Assembly: GCF_002028455.1 (NCBI RefSeq)
Contig: NZ_MWUM01000025.1
Span: 1-64,000, forward strand
Direction of reading: 5' to 3'
DNA length: 64,000 bases
Origin: Zoogloea sp. LCSB751
GTDB taxonomy: Bacteria > Pseudomonadota > Gammaproteobacteria > Burkholderiales > Rhodocyclaceae
In this document: positions 34,679 to 43,086 of the stretch, piece after piece
How positions within the stretch are numbered: the stretch's first letter is position 1
Layout: every line of letters starts with the position of its first letter
Position numbers and translations under genes: made by a program
The notes under the pieces: generated by a model
Seen by the model: only the letters and a program-made list of their open reading frames with translations
What the model was told of the DNA's origin: nothing
Database searches by the model: none

Positions 34679-34694
34679 CCGGGGCCGCTTCAAG
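34666..34694 (-). promoter_or_regulatory. Sigma-32-like heat-shock promoter of hsp20
   Basis: On the minus strand CTTGAAG (34694-34688), a 14-base spacer and CCCTATAT (34673-34666) resemble the RpoH consensus CTTGAAA-N11-16-CCCCATNT. It points at hsp20 with a leader of about 50 bases. Confidence 0.7.
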
Positions 34695-34748
34695 GCGTTG
34701 GGCTGCCGATCCGCGCTAGACTTGAGGTGGATCAAGCGGAGCAAGTCG

Positions 34749-34961
34749 ATGGAGCAGAACAAGAATGTACCGGTTACCAATGTGTGCCCGGCCTGTGGCG
34801 TTGCCTTCACCTGCGGGATGAACGCAGGGCTACCCGAGTGCTGGTGCGCGAGCCTGCCGCCGGTGCTGGATGTGCCGGCGATACCGGCCGGGGATGTCGG
34901 TGCCTGCTATTGCCCCGACTGTCTCAAGCGCAGGCTCGCGGCGGCGGCTGCGTTGCGCTGA
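34749..34961 (+). CDS. Small cysteine-rich CWC-type protein
   Basis: A 70-residue cytoplasmic protein with eight cysteines in the pattern CPACG...CG...CWC...CYCPDCL. This fits the Cys_rich_CWC family of putative zinc-binding proteins of unknown role. GGAG lies eight bases ahead of ATG 34749. Its last 38 bases overlap the end of nudB on the other strand. No partner gene is evident. Confidence 0.85.
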   Translation: MEQNKNVPVTNVCPACGVAFTCGMNAGLPECWCASLPPVLDVPAIPAGDVGACYCPDCLKRRLAAAAALR

Positions 34962-35397
34962 GACGACGCGGCAGCAGGCGGATGGCGTCGCGGTTGGTCC
35001 ACGAGAAGACCTTGGTAGCCGCGGCCTGCCACGGCAGCCACAGGGCGGCCGTATGTTCGTCGGCGGCGAGCTGCACGGGTATGGGGGCGGGCACGCGCAG
35101 GCTGAACACATGCTCGGTGTTGTGGGTCACGCCGGGGGCATAGCGGCCGCGCCAGCGCGGCAGGATCACGAAGCGGTTGGACAGCTGCCAATCGACCAGG
35201 GTGTCCGGCGACGCCTGGATGCCGGTTTCTTCCGCCACTTCCCGCAGGGCAGTGGCCGTCAGGCTCTCGTCGCCTTCGCGACTGCCGGTTACCGATTGCC
35301 ACAGGTTACCGCTGCCGGCCCGCTCGAGCAGGAGGACGTCCAGCGCCGGGGTGTGGATGAGGACCAGCACCGAGACCGGCTGCTTGTATTCGCTCAT
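34924..35397 (-). CDS. nudB: Dihydroneopterin triphosphate pyrophosphatase, Nudix
   Basis: A 157-residue Nudix hydrolase from ATG 35397. The Nudix box is complete (GSREGDESLTATALREVAEE followed by TGI). NudB removes pyrophosphate from dihydroneopterin triphosphate in folate synthesis. In many betaproteobacteria nudB lies after aspS; here three other genes are inserted between them. It overlaps the barstar-like gene by four bases, so it is in the same operon. Confidence 0.85.
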   Translation of the reverse strand: MSEYKQPVSVLVLIHTPALDVLLLERAGSGNLWQSVTGSREGDESLTATALREVAEETGIQASPDTLVDWQLSNRFVILPRWRGRYAPGVTHNTEHVFSLRVPAPIPVQLAADEHTAALWLPWQAAATKVFSWTNRDAIRLLPRRLSATQPPPRACA

Positions 35398-35837
35398 TCC
35401 AGGTCGCGCAGCCAGGCGATGCCGTCGGCGGTGATGCCGACCAGGGTCCAGAAGGGAACGCCGTCCTCCCGCCAGGCATCGGACGCTTCCTGGAGGATCG
35501 ACAGGGCGGTGCCGAAATCGGTAGGGCTGGCGGCGGCAAAGGCATCCGCATGGTCGAGGACCAGCACATAGCCGTCCGCTTCCAGCCACGACATGTCGTT
35601 CAGGCAGTCCGCCAGTGCGTCCCAGTTGTGCCCGTACCAGTCGGGGAAATCCAGGGCCTTGCCGATGGCGGCCAGAAAGCCTTCCCTGTCGTTGACGCGG
35701 GCGAGATCGAGCCGGAGCAGCGGGTATCCCAGGCTTTCGGCCGCTTCCTCCAGGGCAAGGTCGGCCGCGTAGGGCAGGTGATAGATGCCGGCCCGTTCGG
35801 CACGGGGCAGCAGCGTGTGAAAGGGGGGGGCGTTCAT
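35394..35837 (-). CDS. Barstar-family RNase inhibitor
   Basis: A 147-residue protein with the barstar core: LDLARVNDREGFLAAIGKAL, FPDWYGHNWDALADCLNDMS and the acidic strand LVLDHADAF. In barstar the Asp-rich helix plugs the active site of barnase. It starts two bases before the end of the neighbouring RNase gene region, giving a tight toxin-inhibitor order RNase-barstar-nudB on the minus strand. It is longer than Bacillus barstar (about 90 residues) at both ends. Confidence 0.9.
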   Translation of the reverse strand: MNAPPFHTLLPRAERAGIYHLPYAADLALEEAAESLGYPLLRLDLARVNDREGFLAAIGKALDFPDWYGHNWDALADCLNDMSWLEADGYVLVLDHADAFAAASPTDFGTALSILQEASDAWREDGVPFWTLVGITADGIAWLRDLE

Positions 35838-35839
35838 GC

Positions 35840-36214
35840 TCAGTCCTGAATCCGCCGGAAGCTGCGGTAATGATCGTCGGTGTAGTAGAACACGTTGGGG
35901 GGGCGACCGCCGCTGATGATGCGCCGGGCGCCGCGGTCGCGGGAGCCCGGGGTGGTGACGGTGTATTCCCGGTAGAAACCGTTCTGCGCATCCGGCAGGC
36001 GGCCTTCCCGGTTCTGGAAGGTGACGCCGTCGCGCCGGTAGGGATAAGGGCCGCCCTGGCGGATCAGTGCCAGGGTGTCACGGGCTTCCGGAGGCAGGGC
36101 ATGGGCGCTGACCGGGGCCGGTTCGCGGCGCAGCCAGTCGGGCATGTCGCGGGCCTGGACGGCACCGGCGACACACAGTAGAAGGGCGACAAGAAGACGG
36201 AAGAGTGTGGGCAT
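35840..36214 (-). CDS. Secreted barnase-type guanyl RNase
   Basis: A 124-residue protein with a signal peptide (about 1-21). The C-terminal part matches the N1/T1/barnase fold: FQNREGRLP, YREYTV (Glu83, general base), ARRII (Arg98, with Arg92 nearby) and DHYRSF (His115, general acid). These are the barnase Glu73, Arg83/Arg87 and His102 equivalents. It is thus predicted to be an exported, active RNA-cutting enzyme, kept in check inside the cell by the adjacent barstar gene, which starts directly after it. Confidence 0.9.
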   Translation of the reverse strand: MPTLFRLLVALLLCVAGAVQARDMPDWLRREPAPVSAHALPPEARDTLALIRQGGPYPYRRDGVTFQNREGRLPDAQNGFYREYTVTTPGSRDRGARRIISGGRPPNVFYYTDDHYRSFRRIQD

Positions 36215-36260
36215 GGCAGGCCGGAGTCACGGACGACGCTGCCAGTGTAGCAGCGGCGAT

Positions 36261-37886
36261 TCAGGAGGAGGGGCGGATGCCGTACTTCTTCAACAGGTTG
36301 TAATAGTAGGTGGTCAGTGCTGGCAGGCGGGAATTGCCCGGGTCGATCTGGCGGGCACGCTCCATGAGGTTGCGGGCCTGCTCCGCGAAGCGTTCGTTCC
36401 AGCCGCAGTTTTCCACGTATTTGAGCAGCGCCAGGGTTGCGTTGAACAGCACGTGGATATTGGTCGGCATCTTGCGGACGGCGCTCAGCATGAACTGCAC
36501 CGCGCCTTCGTAATCGCCGCCCTGGGCCTTGCGGGCGCCTTCGGCCACCAGATCCTTGACTTCACCCTGGGTGCGCGACAGCAGCTGTTCGCACAACTCG
36601 CTCCGACCGGCTTCGCGGAGGATGCGTTTGGTGCTTTCCAGGGCCCGGTCGTCGGTGGCGTTGCGCATCAGGTCGAGTATCACTTCGGTACCGTGCTCTT
36701 CCATCTTGCTGGCAAAACAGGCCCGGGCGAGTTCCTTCTTGAGGCTCAGTGACAGGTTGGTGCCGGCGGCAGTGCCCTCGCTGGCGAGGGCCTTGATGGC
36801 CTCGCCAGCCTTGGCTGTGTCGCCTTTTTTAAGGTGCACCAGGGCACTCGACAGGGACGAACAGCTGCGGGTCTTGTCGAGCCCCAGCATGGAGCGATCG
36901 AGATCGCGGATGGTGGCTTCGGCCTGGGCCGTGTCGCCCTTGCCGAGCTGGGCTTGAATGAGCCGGACGTGGTCTTCCGGATCGCGGAAGTCGGAGTATT
37001 TGCCCTTGCGTACGACCTCGCTGAGCACTTTCTCGGCGGTATCGTGATCGCCGGTCTCGATGGCCAACTCACCGAGGCGGCGCAGGCGGCCCACCCGGTG
37101 GGGCGACAGACTGGTTGCCGTGGCCAGCACGTTACGGGCGCCCTGAAGTTCTCCGGCGGCCTCACGGGTGCGTGAGAGCCAGTCGTAGGCATCCAGGAAC
37201 ATGTCGTTTTCAGCAACCAGGCTTTGCAGGATCTCCTCGGCCTCTCCGTAACGGCGCTGCATATGCAGTGCCTTGGCCAGGCCCAGCTTGGCCCATGGGA
37301 TGCTTCGGTTGGCCAGGATCTTGTCGTACAGCGCAAAGGCTTCCTCGCCGTTACCACTGGCGAGCTGGAGCTCGGCACGCAGGCGGATGAAATCGATGGC
37401 CCACTGGGGGTGGCTTTCCTCGCCGGTGACACAGGCGGCAATGGCGTCCGGCGCGTTGCCCAGTTCAATCAGCCGATAGACGGGCATGAAGGCGTTGCGC
37501 TTTTCCAGCGCACGCTCGATGCGGTCGTGCAGAGTGTCGGCGGCGAAGGGCTTGAGGATGTAATCGTTGGGGGCCAGCTCGGCGGCGCTGATGACCCGTT
37601 CGTACTGGCGTTCGCCGGTGACCATCAGGAACAGGGTGGTCAGCGGAATGATGTGGTGGTGGCGCAGGTCTTCCAGCAGATGCTGTCCGTCCTGGCCGTC
37701 GCCCAGGTGGTACTCGCACAGGATCAGGTCGAAGCGCGATTCCCGCAGCTTGCGTACGGCAACCCCTGCTGTGACGGCGAACTGCACCTTGTTGATGCCA
37801 CTCATGTTGAGCATGTTGCGGAGCTGGGTCCGCATGCTCGGATTGGCTTCAACGACGAGGGCGGAGATGTTGTCGAGGTCGATCAC
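36261..37886 (-). CDS. Response-regulator-like TPR protein with degenerate receiver
   Basis: A 541-residue cytoplasmic protein. Residues about 6-128 are a receiver domain, followed by many TPR-like helical pairs (about 150-535). The expected phosphoacceptor Asp is Glu58 (DLILCEYHLG), and the usual acidic pair near residue 12 is reduced to EA, whereas the Thr (LMVTG) and Lys (LKPF) are kept. It is therefore probably not phosphorylated and may act as a constitutive or ligand-sensing scaffold. No output DNA-binding domain. Single gene between the RNase gene and aspS; process unknown. Confidence 0.88.
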   Translation of the reverse strand: MIDLDNISALVVEANPSMRTQLRNMLNMSGINKVQFAVTAGVAVRKLRESRFDLILCEYHLGDGQDGQHLLEDLRHHHIIPLTTLFLMVTGERQYERVISAAELAPNDYILKPFAADTLHDRIERALEKRNAFMPVYRLIELGNAPDAIAACVTGEESHPQWAIDFIRLRAELQLASGNGEEAFALYDKILANRSIPWAKLGLAKALHMQRRYGEAEEILQSLVAENDMFLDAYDWLSRTREAAGELQGARNVLATATSLSPHRVGRLRRLGELAIETGDHDTAEKVLSEVVRKGKYSDFRDPEDHVRLIQAQLGKGDTAQAEATIRDLDRSMLGLDKTRSCSSLSSALVHLKKGDTAKAGEAIKALASEGTAAGTNLSLSLKKELARACFASKMEEHGTEVILDLMRNATDDRALESTKRILREAGRSELCEQLLSRTQGEVKDLVAEGARKAQGGDYEGAVQFMLSAVRKMPTNIHVLFNATLALLKYVENCGWNERFAEQARNLMERARQIDPGNSRLPALTTYYYNLLKKYGIRPSS

Positions 37887-37998
37887 GGCTGCTGGGGCGG
37901 ATATCGGGTACGGATAGAGCTACGGCCGCGCAGCGTCATTCTTGAGAGTGGTACGGCCACGAATGACGCCTGGCGGAACAGTGTTGTCGGCACACCTA

Positions 37999-38036
37999 GA
38001 AAAAGGGCGAACAGCCTGTGCGGCCGTTCGCCCTTT
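37999..38036 (-). terminator. Rho-independent terminator of aspS
   Basis: AAAGGGCGAAC (38002-38012) is inverted at 38026-38036 with a 13-base loop. On the minus strand TTTTT follows. It lies 20 bases after the aspS stop. Confidence 0.92.
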
Positions 38037-38056
38037 GATGCAATCTACCTTGTCGC

Positions 38057-39847
38057 TCAGGCCGCTGGTGCCTCGGGTGTCTTGTTGCGCAGACGGATGT
38101 GCAGTTCGCGCAGTTGCTTCTCGTCCACCGGCGACGGGGCGTTGGTGAGCAGGCACTGGGCACGCTGGGTCTTCGGGAAGGCGATCACGTCGCGGATCGA
38201 CTCGGCGCCGGTCATCATCGTGACGATGCGGTCGAGGCCGAAGGCCAGGCCGCCGTGCGGGGGCGCACCGTACTTGAGGGCATCGAGCAGGAAGCCGAAC
38301 TTGGCCTGCTGTTCTTCCGGCCCGATGTTGAGGGCGGAGAAGACCTTTTCCTGCACGTCGGCACGGTGGATACGCACCGAGCCGCCACCGATTTCCCAAC
38401 CGTTGAGGGCCAGGTCGTAGGCCTTGGCCAGGCACTTGCCGGGATCGCTGGTCAGCAGCTCGAGGTGCTCGTCCTTCGGGCTGGTGAAGGGGTGGTGGCA
38501 GGCGGTCCAGCGCTTGTCGTCCTCGTCGTACTCGAACATCGGGAAGTCCACAACCCACAGGGGCTCCCAGGCCTTGCCATTGACGTAGCCCTTTTCGTGG
38601 CCGAGCTTGGTGCGCAGGGCGCCGAGCGCATCGTTGACCACCTTGGTCTTGTCGGCGCCAAAGAAGATCAGGTCGCCGGACTGGGCGCCGGTGCGCTCGA
38701 GGATGGTGCGCAGTGCGGTTTCGTTGAGGTTCTTGACGATCGGCGACTGCAGGCCGGTTTCGTTCGGCTGGGTAACGTCATTGACCTTGATGTAGGCCAG
38801 GCCCTTGGCGCCATAGATGCCGACGAACTTGGTGTACTCGTCGATCTCGCCGCGCGAGAGGCTGGCACCGCCCGGTACGCGGATCGCCGCGACACGGCCG
38901 CCGGAGTTGGCCGGGCCGGAGAAGACCTTGAAGGCCACATCCTTGACCACGTCGGTGACGTCGGTCAGTTCGAGGGTCACGCGCAGGTCAGGCTTGTCGG
39001 AGCCGAAACGGTCCATGGCTTCCGCGTAAGTCATGCGCGGGAAGGGGTTGGGCAGCTCGACCGACAGCACTTCCTTGAAGATCGTGCGGATCATCTCTTC
39101 CGTCAGTGCCGTGATCTCGGCTTCGGTCAGGAAGGAGGTTTCGATATCGATCTGGGTGAATTCGGGCTGGCGGTCGGCGCGCAGGTCTTCGTCGCGGAAA
39201 CACTTGACGATCTGGTAGTAGCGGTCGTAACCGGCCACCATCAGCAGCTGCTTGAAGAGCTGCGGGGACTGGGGCAGCGCGAAGAACTGACCATCGTGCA
39301 CGCGGGACGGCACCAGGTAGTCGCGGGCGCCTTCCGGGGTGCTCTTGGTGAGCATCGGGGTTTCGATGTCGATGAAGCCCTGGGCGTCGAGGAAGCGGCG
39401 GAAGGCCATGGCCGTGCGGTAGCGCAGGATCATGTTCTTCTGCATCTGCGGCCGGCGCAGGTCGATGACCCGGTGGGTCAAGCGCGTGGTCTCGGAGAGG
39501 TTTTCCTCGTCGAGCTGGAACGGGGGCGTGGCCGAGGTGTTGAGGATCTCGATCTCATGGCACAGGACCTCGATCTCACCGGACACCAGGCCGGTGTTCT
39601 CGGTGCCGGCCGGACGGCGGCGGACCTTGCCGGTGATCTGCAGAACGAACTCGTTGCGAACCGATTCGGCCACCTGGAACGTCTCGGCGCGGTCCGGATC
39701 GCACACGACCTGCACGAGACCTTCCCGGTCGCGCAGATCGATGAAGATCACGCCGCCATGGTCACGGCGGCGGTGGACCCAGCCACTGAGGGTAACGATT
39801 TGGTCGAGGTAGGCAGCGGATACAAGGCCGCAATATTGAGTTCGCAT
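38057..39847 (-). CDS. aspS: Aspartyl-tRNA synthetase
   Basis: A 596-residue class II synthetase of the bacterial type. An OB-fold anticodon domain (LSGWVHRRRDHGGVIFIDLR) leads, then motif 2 (CFRDEDLRADRQPEFTQIDI), the GAD insertion, and motif 3 (HGGLAFGLDRIVTMM). It charges tRNA-Asp, probably also tRNA-Asn if the organism lacks AsnRS. It forms an operon with fmdB and the DUF502 gene upstream, an order common in betaproteobacteria. Confidence 0.97.
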   Translation of the reverse strand: MRTQYCGLVSAAYLDQIVTLSGWVHRRRDHGGVIFIDLRDREGLVQVVCDPDRAETFQVAESVRNEFVLQITGKVRRRPAGTENTGLVSGEIEVLCHEIEILNTSATPPFQLDEENLSETTRLTHRVIDLRRPQMQKNMILRYRTAMAFRRFLDAQGFIDIETPMLTKSTPEGARDYLVPSRVHDGQFFALPQSPQLFKQLLMVAGYDRYYQIVKCFRDEDLRADRQPEFTQIDIETSFLTEAEITALTEEMIRTIFKEVLSVELPNPFPRMTYAEAMDRFGSDKPDLRVTLELTDVTDVVKDVAFKVFSGPANSGGRVAAIRVPGGASLSRGEIDEYTKFVGIYGAKGLAYIKVNDVTQPNETGLQSPIVKNLNETALRTILERTGAQSGDLIFFGADKTKVVNDALGALRTKLGHEKGYVNGKAWEPLWVVDFPMFEYDEDDKRWTACHHPFTSPKDEHLELLTSDPGKCLAKAYDLALNGWEIGGGSVRIHRADVQEKVFSALNIGPEEQQAKFGFLLDALKYGAPPHGGLAFGLDRIVTMMTGAESIRDVIAFPKTQRAQCLLTNAPSPVDEKQLRELHIRLRNKTPEAPAA

Positions 39848-39900
39848 GGTGGGATCAGTATTCCTGGAGAAAGCGGAACGCGGTTGGGAGGCAACCGCGT

Positions 39901-40536
39901 TTATTGATTCAGAAGGGCAGGTGCGGGCTGCGGGCCTGGCGTACGGTGCGCAGGGGGCGCCACAACACCCATCGAGATGATGTACTTGAGGGCCTCATCG
40001 ACGCTCATGTCCAGCTCGATCGCGTCCTTGCGGGGCAGCATCAGGAAAAAGCCGGAGGTCGGGTTGGGCGTCGTCGGCACATACACGCTGACGAAGTCGG
40101 GCCCCAGGTGATGGGCCGCGTCGCCACCCGGTGCGCCGGTCTGGAAGCCTATGGTCCACATCCCTTCGCGCGGGTACTGGATCAGCAGCGCCTTGCGGAA
40201 GGCCTGGCCATTGCTGGACAGCAAGGTGTCCGAGACCTGTTTGACGCTGTAGTAGATCGACTTGACGACCGGGATGCGCGACAGGGCGCCTTCCCAGAAG
40301 CGCACCAGGCGCTGGCCGACGAAATTGGCGGCGGCCAGGCCGGTGACGAGGATCAGCAGCAGGGAGACGATGACGCCGATGCCGGGCAGGTGGAAGCCCA
40401 GGAAGGCCTCGGGACGCAAAGCTTCGGGGACCAGCAGCAGGATCTGGTCGAGGGTGTTGACGATCCAGGCCAGCACCACGAAGGTGATGACGACCGGGAT
40501 CCAGATCAGCAGGCCGGTGACGAAGTATTTTTTCAT
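39901..40536 (-). CDS. DUF502-family membrane protein
   Basis: A 211-residue inner-membrane protein. Two membrane segments (about 5-27 and 52-75) are followed by the family block LSRIPVVKSIYYSVKQVSDT and VYVPTTPNPTSGFFLMLP. Function is unknown in bacteria. It sits between fmdB and aspS, with about 25 and 53 base gaps, in one transcript. Confidence 0.92.
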   Translation of the reverse strand: MKKYFVTGLLIWIPVVITFVVLAWIVNTLDQILLLVPEALRPEAFLGFHLPGIGVIVSLLLILVTGLAAANFVGQRLVRFWEGALSRIPVVKSIYYSVKQVSDTLLSSNGQAFRKALLIQYPREGMWTIGFQTGAPGGDAAHHLGPDFVSVYVPTTPNPTSGFFLMLPRKDAIELDMSVDEALKYIISMGVVAPPAHRTPGPQPAPALLNQ

Positions 40537-40561
40537 TCAGTGCAGTTCGCGTGCATCGCTG

Positions 40562-40828
40562 TCAGTGGCACGCGCAACTGCCGCCGCAGGGCGTTGGCGC
40601 CGGGCTGTCGGACTTGGACGCCTCGGCCTTCGGGCTGGAGCCGCTGCCACCCTTGAAGTCGGTGGCGTACCAGCCGCTGCCCTTGAGCTGAAAACCGGCC
40701 GCCGACAACTGCTTGGCGTAGGTTTCCGCGCCACAGGCCGGACAGGTGGTGAGCGGTGCGTCGCTCATTTTTTGAAGATGGTCTTTTTGGTGGCCGCAGC
40801 TGCTGCAGCGGTACTCGTAGATAGGCAT
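40562..40828 (-). CDS. FmdB-family zinc-ribbon protein
   Basis: An 88-residue protein from ATG 40828, opening MPIYEYRCSSCGHQ, with two CxxC pairs (CSSC, CPAC) forming a zinc ribbon. FmdB-type proteins are putative regulatory or folding factors. The tail holds extra Cys and His (CGGSCACH). First gene of the fmdB-DUF502-aspS operon. Confidence 0.9.
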   Translation of the reverse strand: MPIYEYRCSSCGHQKDHLQKMSDAPLTTCPACGAETYAKQLSAAGFQLKGSGWYATDFKGGSGSSPKAEASKSDSPAPTPCGGSCACH

Positions 40829-40945
40829 GACGAGCTCCGGGAGGTCAATGGGGCGAAGTTTAGCGCATCGCAACATCGGGCGAAACAGACCCGCAGTCCA
40901 CCAGTTGGGGGCAGCGGAGCCGGTTTCAAGCTCCGGAGGTGCTCA

Positions 40946-41803
40946 TCACAGCATGCCGAGGTAGGCCTGCGTCAGGGGGCCTCCCCAGTACAGAGCCAGT
41001 AATCCGGCGGCGGCCAGGTAGGGACCGAAGGGGATCGGGACTTCCCGGCCATGGCGCCGCAGGATGATCAGCGCCACGCCGACCGCCGCCCCGACCACCG
41101 AGGAGAGCAGAATGGTCAGCGGCAGAATCTGCCAGCCCAGCCAGGCGCCGAGGGCGGCGAGCAGCTTGAAGTCGCCGTAGCCCATGCCTTCCTTGCCAGT
41201 GGTGAGCTTGAACAGCCAATACACCGACCACAGGATGAGGTAGCCGGCCGATGCACCGATCACTGCGCTGGAAATATCCGTATAGGTGTCCGACAGGTTG
41301 AGCAGCAGGCCCAGCCACAGCAGAGGCAGGGTGATGCTGTCGGGCAGCAGCTGGGTGTCGAGGTCGATGAAACACAGGGCGATCAGGGCCCATACCAGGA
41401 CCAGAGCCCCCCAGCCGGCCAAGCCGAACCCGAAGTGGTGGGCGGTGAACCAGGAAAGCCCGGCGCATAACACCTCGATGAGCGGGTAGCGGACACTGAT
41501 CCGCCCGTTGCAGTGCCGGCAGCGCCCGCGCAGCAGCAGGTAGCTGACGACCGGGATGTTCTCGAGGGCGCTGATCAGGTGGCCGCAGTGGGGACAGCGC
41601 GAGCGCGGTGTCGCCAGGTTGAAGCGCGGCTGGGCGCCGCCGTTGCCGGGCTCCTCGCCGCGCAGGGCTGCCGCCTCGGCCTGCCATTCCTGCTCCATCA
41701 TGATCGGCAGGCGATGGATGACCACGTTCAGGAAGCTGCCCATGAAAAGGCCGAGCAGCGTGCACAGTGCTGAGAAGACTAAGTTGTCCTGCAGGATGTC
41801 CAT
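40946..41803 (-). CDS. pilD: Type IV prepilin peptidase PilD
   Basis: A 285-residue polytopic membrane protein. The N-terminal cytoplasmic loop has two CxxC pairs (CPHC, CRHC) for zinc and methylation. The aspartyl-protease residues are visible in FIDLDTQLLPD and in GYGDFKLLAALG (the GxGD motif). It cleaves and N-methylates type IV prepilins and related pseudopilins. It follows pilC by 18 bases in the leftward pilB-pilC-pilD operon; coaE, often next in other species, is absent here. Confidence 0.96.
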   Translation of the reverse strand: MDILQDNLVFSALCTLLGLFMGSFLNVVIHRLPIMMEQEWQAEAAALRGEEPGNGGAQPRFNLATPRSRCPHCGHLISALENIPVVSYLLLRGRCRHCNGRISVRYPLIEVLCAGLSWFTAHHFGFGLAGWGALVLVWALIALCFIDLDTQLLPDSITLPLLWLGLLLNLSDTYTDISSAVIGASAGYLILWSVYWLFKLTTGKEGMGYGDFKLLAALGAWLGWQILPLTILLSSVVGAAVGVALIILRRHGREVPIPFGPYLAAAGLLALYWGGPLTQAYLGML

Positions 41804-41821
41804 ATTGCGGGAGGCAGCGAC

Positions 41822-43066
41822 TCAGCCGACGACGGCGCCGAGCTTGAAGATGGGAAGATACATGGCCACCACCAGGCCGCCGATCACCACCCCGAGGAAG
41901 ACCATGATCAGGGGTTCGAGCAACTGACTGAGGCCGGCCACGGCATCGTCCACTTCACGTTCGAAGAAGTCGGCCACCTTGCTGAGCATGGCGTCGAGCT
42001 GACCGGATTCCTCGCCGATGGACACCATCTGCACCACCATGGTCGGAAAGACGAGGGAGTTCTGCATGGCGACGGTCAGGCTGGTACCGGTGCTCACGTC
42101 GGACTGGATCTGCTTGGTCGCGTTCTTGTAGACCACGTTGCCGGAGGCGCCGCCGACCGAGTCGAGGGCTTCGACGAGGGGGACGCCGGCCGCAAACATG
42201 GTGGACAGCGTGCGCGTCCAGCGGGCGATGGTGGCCTTGCGCACCACGTCACCGATCACTGGAAGCTGCAGCACGGCCTTGTCCACGGCGATCTGCATCG
42301 GCACCGAACGTTTATACGTGTAGGCAATGCCCACGATCGTTCCAATGACCGCCGTGAAGCCAATGTACCAGTATTGGACGAAGAAGTCCGAAATGGCGAT
42401 CACGAACATGGTCGGGGCTGGCAGATCGGCACCAAAACTCGCGAACACCTTCTTGAACTCGGGCACCACGAACAGCATCATCACCGTGACAACCAGGGCG
42501 GCAACCACCACCACGGCGATCGGGTAGAACATTGCGGACTTGATCTTGCTCTTGATCGCAAGAATTTTTTCCTTGTAGGAAGCCAGGCGATCGAGCAGGG
42601 AGTCGAGGATGCCGGCCTGCTCGCCGGCCTCGACGAGGTTGCAGAACAGGGCGTCGAAATGTTCGGGGTGGCGCCGGAACGCCTGGGACAGGCTGCTGCC
42701 GGTTTCAACATTGGCGCGCACGTCGTTGAGCAGGCGCCCCAGGGACGGATTGCCACAGCCCTTGATGGCGATGTCGAAAGACTGGAGCAGCGGTACGCCC
42801 GAACGCATCATCGTGGACAACTGCCGGGTGAACAGCGCGATGTCCTTGTCGGAGATCTTGCGGCCGCGGGAGAAGGACTGCTTGCGGATCTTGTGGGCGA
42901 GAACGCCCTGGCGGCGCAGGATGGTCTGGACCACGGTTTCCGTGGCCGCCCGCATTTCACCGCGGATGATCTTGCCGTTCTTGTCCTTGCCTTCCCAGAG
43001 AAAGAGGTGTTCGCGGGTGGTGTTTGTGCCGCGGGGGGCGGGTTTCTTGCTGGTTGCTGTGGCCAT
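41822..43066 (-). CDS. pilC: Type IV pilus platform protein PilC
   Basis: A 414-residue GspF/PilC protein with duplicated cytoplasmic helical domains and three membrane segments (near 178-200, 220-245 and 385-408). LFTRQLSTMMRSGVPLLQSF and the repeat WTRTLSTMFAAGVPLVEALD are the two family signatures. It is the inner-membrane platform turned by PilB. It lies 20 bases after pilB. Confidence 0.96.
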   Translation of the reverse strand: MATATSKKPAPRGTNTTREHLFLWEGKDKNGKIIRGEMRAATETVVQTILRRQGVLAHKIRKQSFSRGRKISDKDIALFTRQLSTMMRSGVPLLQSFDIAIKGCGNPSLGRLLNDVRANVETGSSLSQAFRRHPEHFDALFCNLVEAGEQAGILDSLLDRLASYKEKILAIKSKIKSAMFYPIAVVVVAALVVTVMMLFVVPEFKKVFASFGADLPAPTMFVIAISDFFVQYWYIGFTAVIGTIVGIAYTYKRSVPMQIAVDKAVLQLPVIGDVVRKATIARWTRTLSTMFAAGVPLVEALDSVGGASGNVVYKNATKQIQSDVSTGTSLTVAMQNSLVFPTMVVQMVSIGEESGQLDAMLSKVADFFEREVDDAVAGLSQLLEPLIMVFLGVVIGGLVVAMYLPIFKLGAVVG

Positions 43067-43086
43067 CGGTGCTTTCCGCTAGGCGA

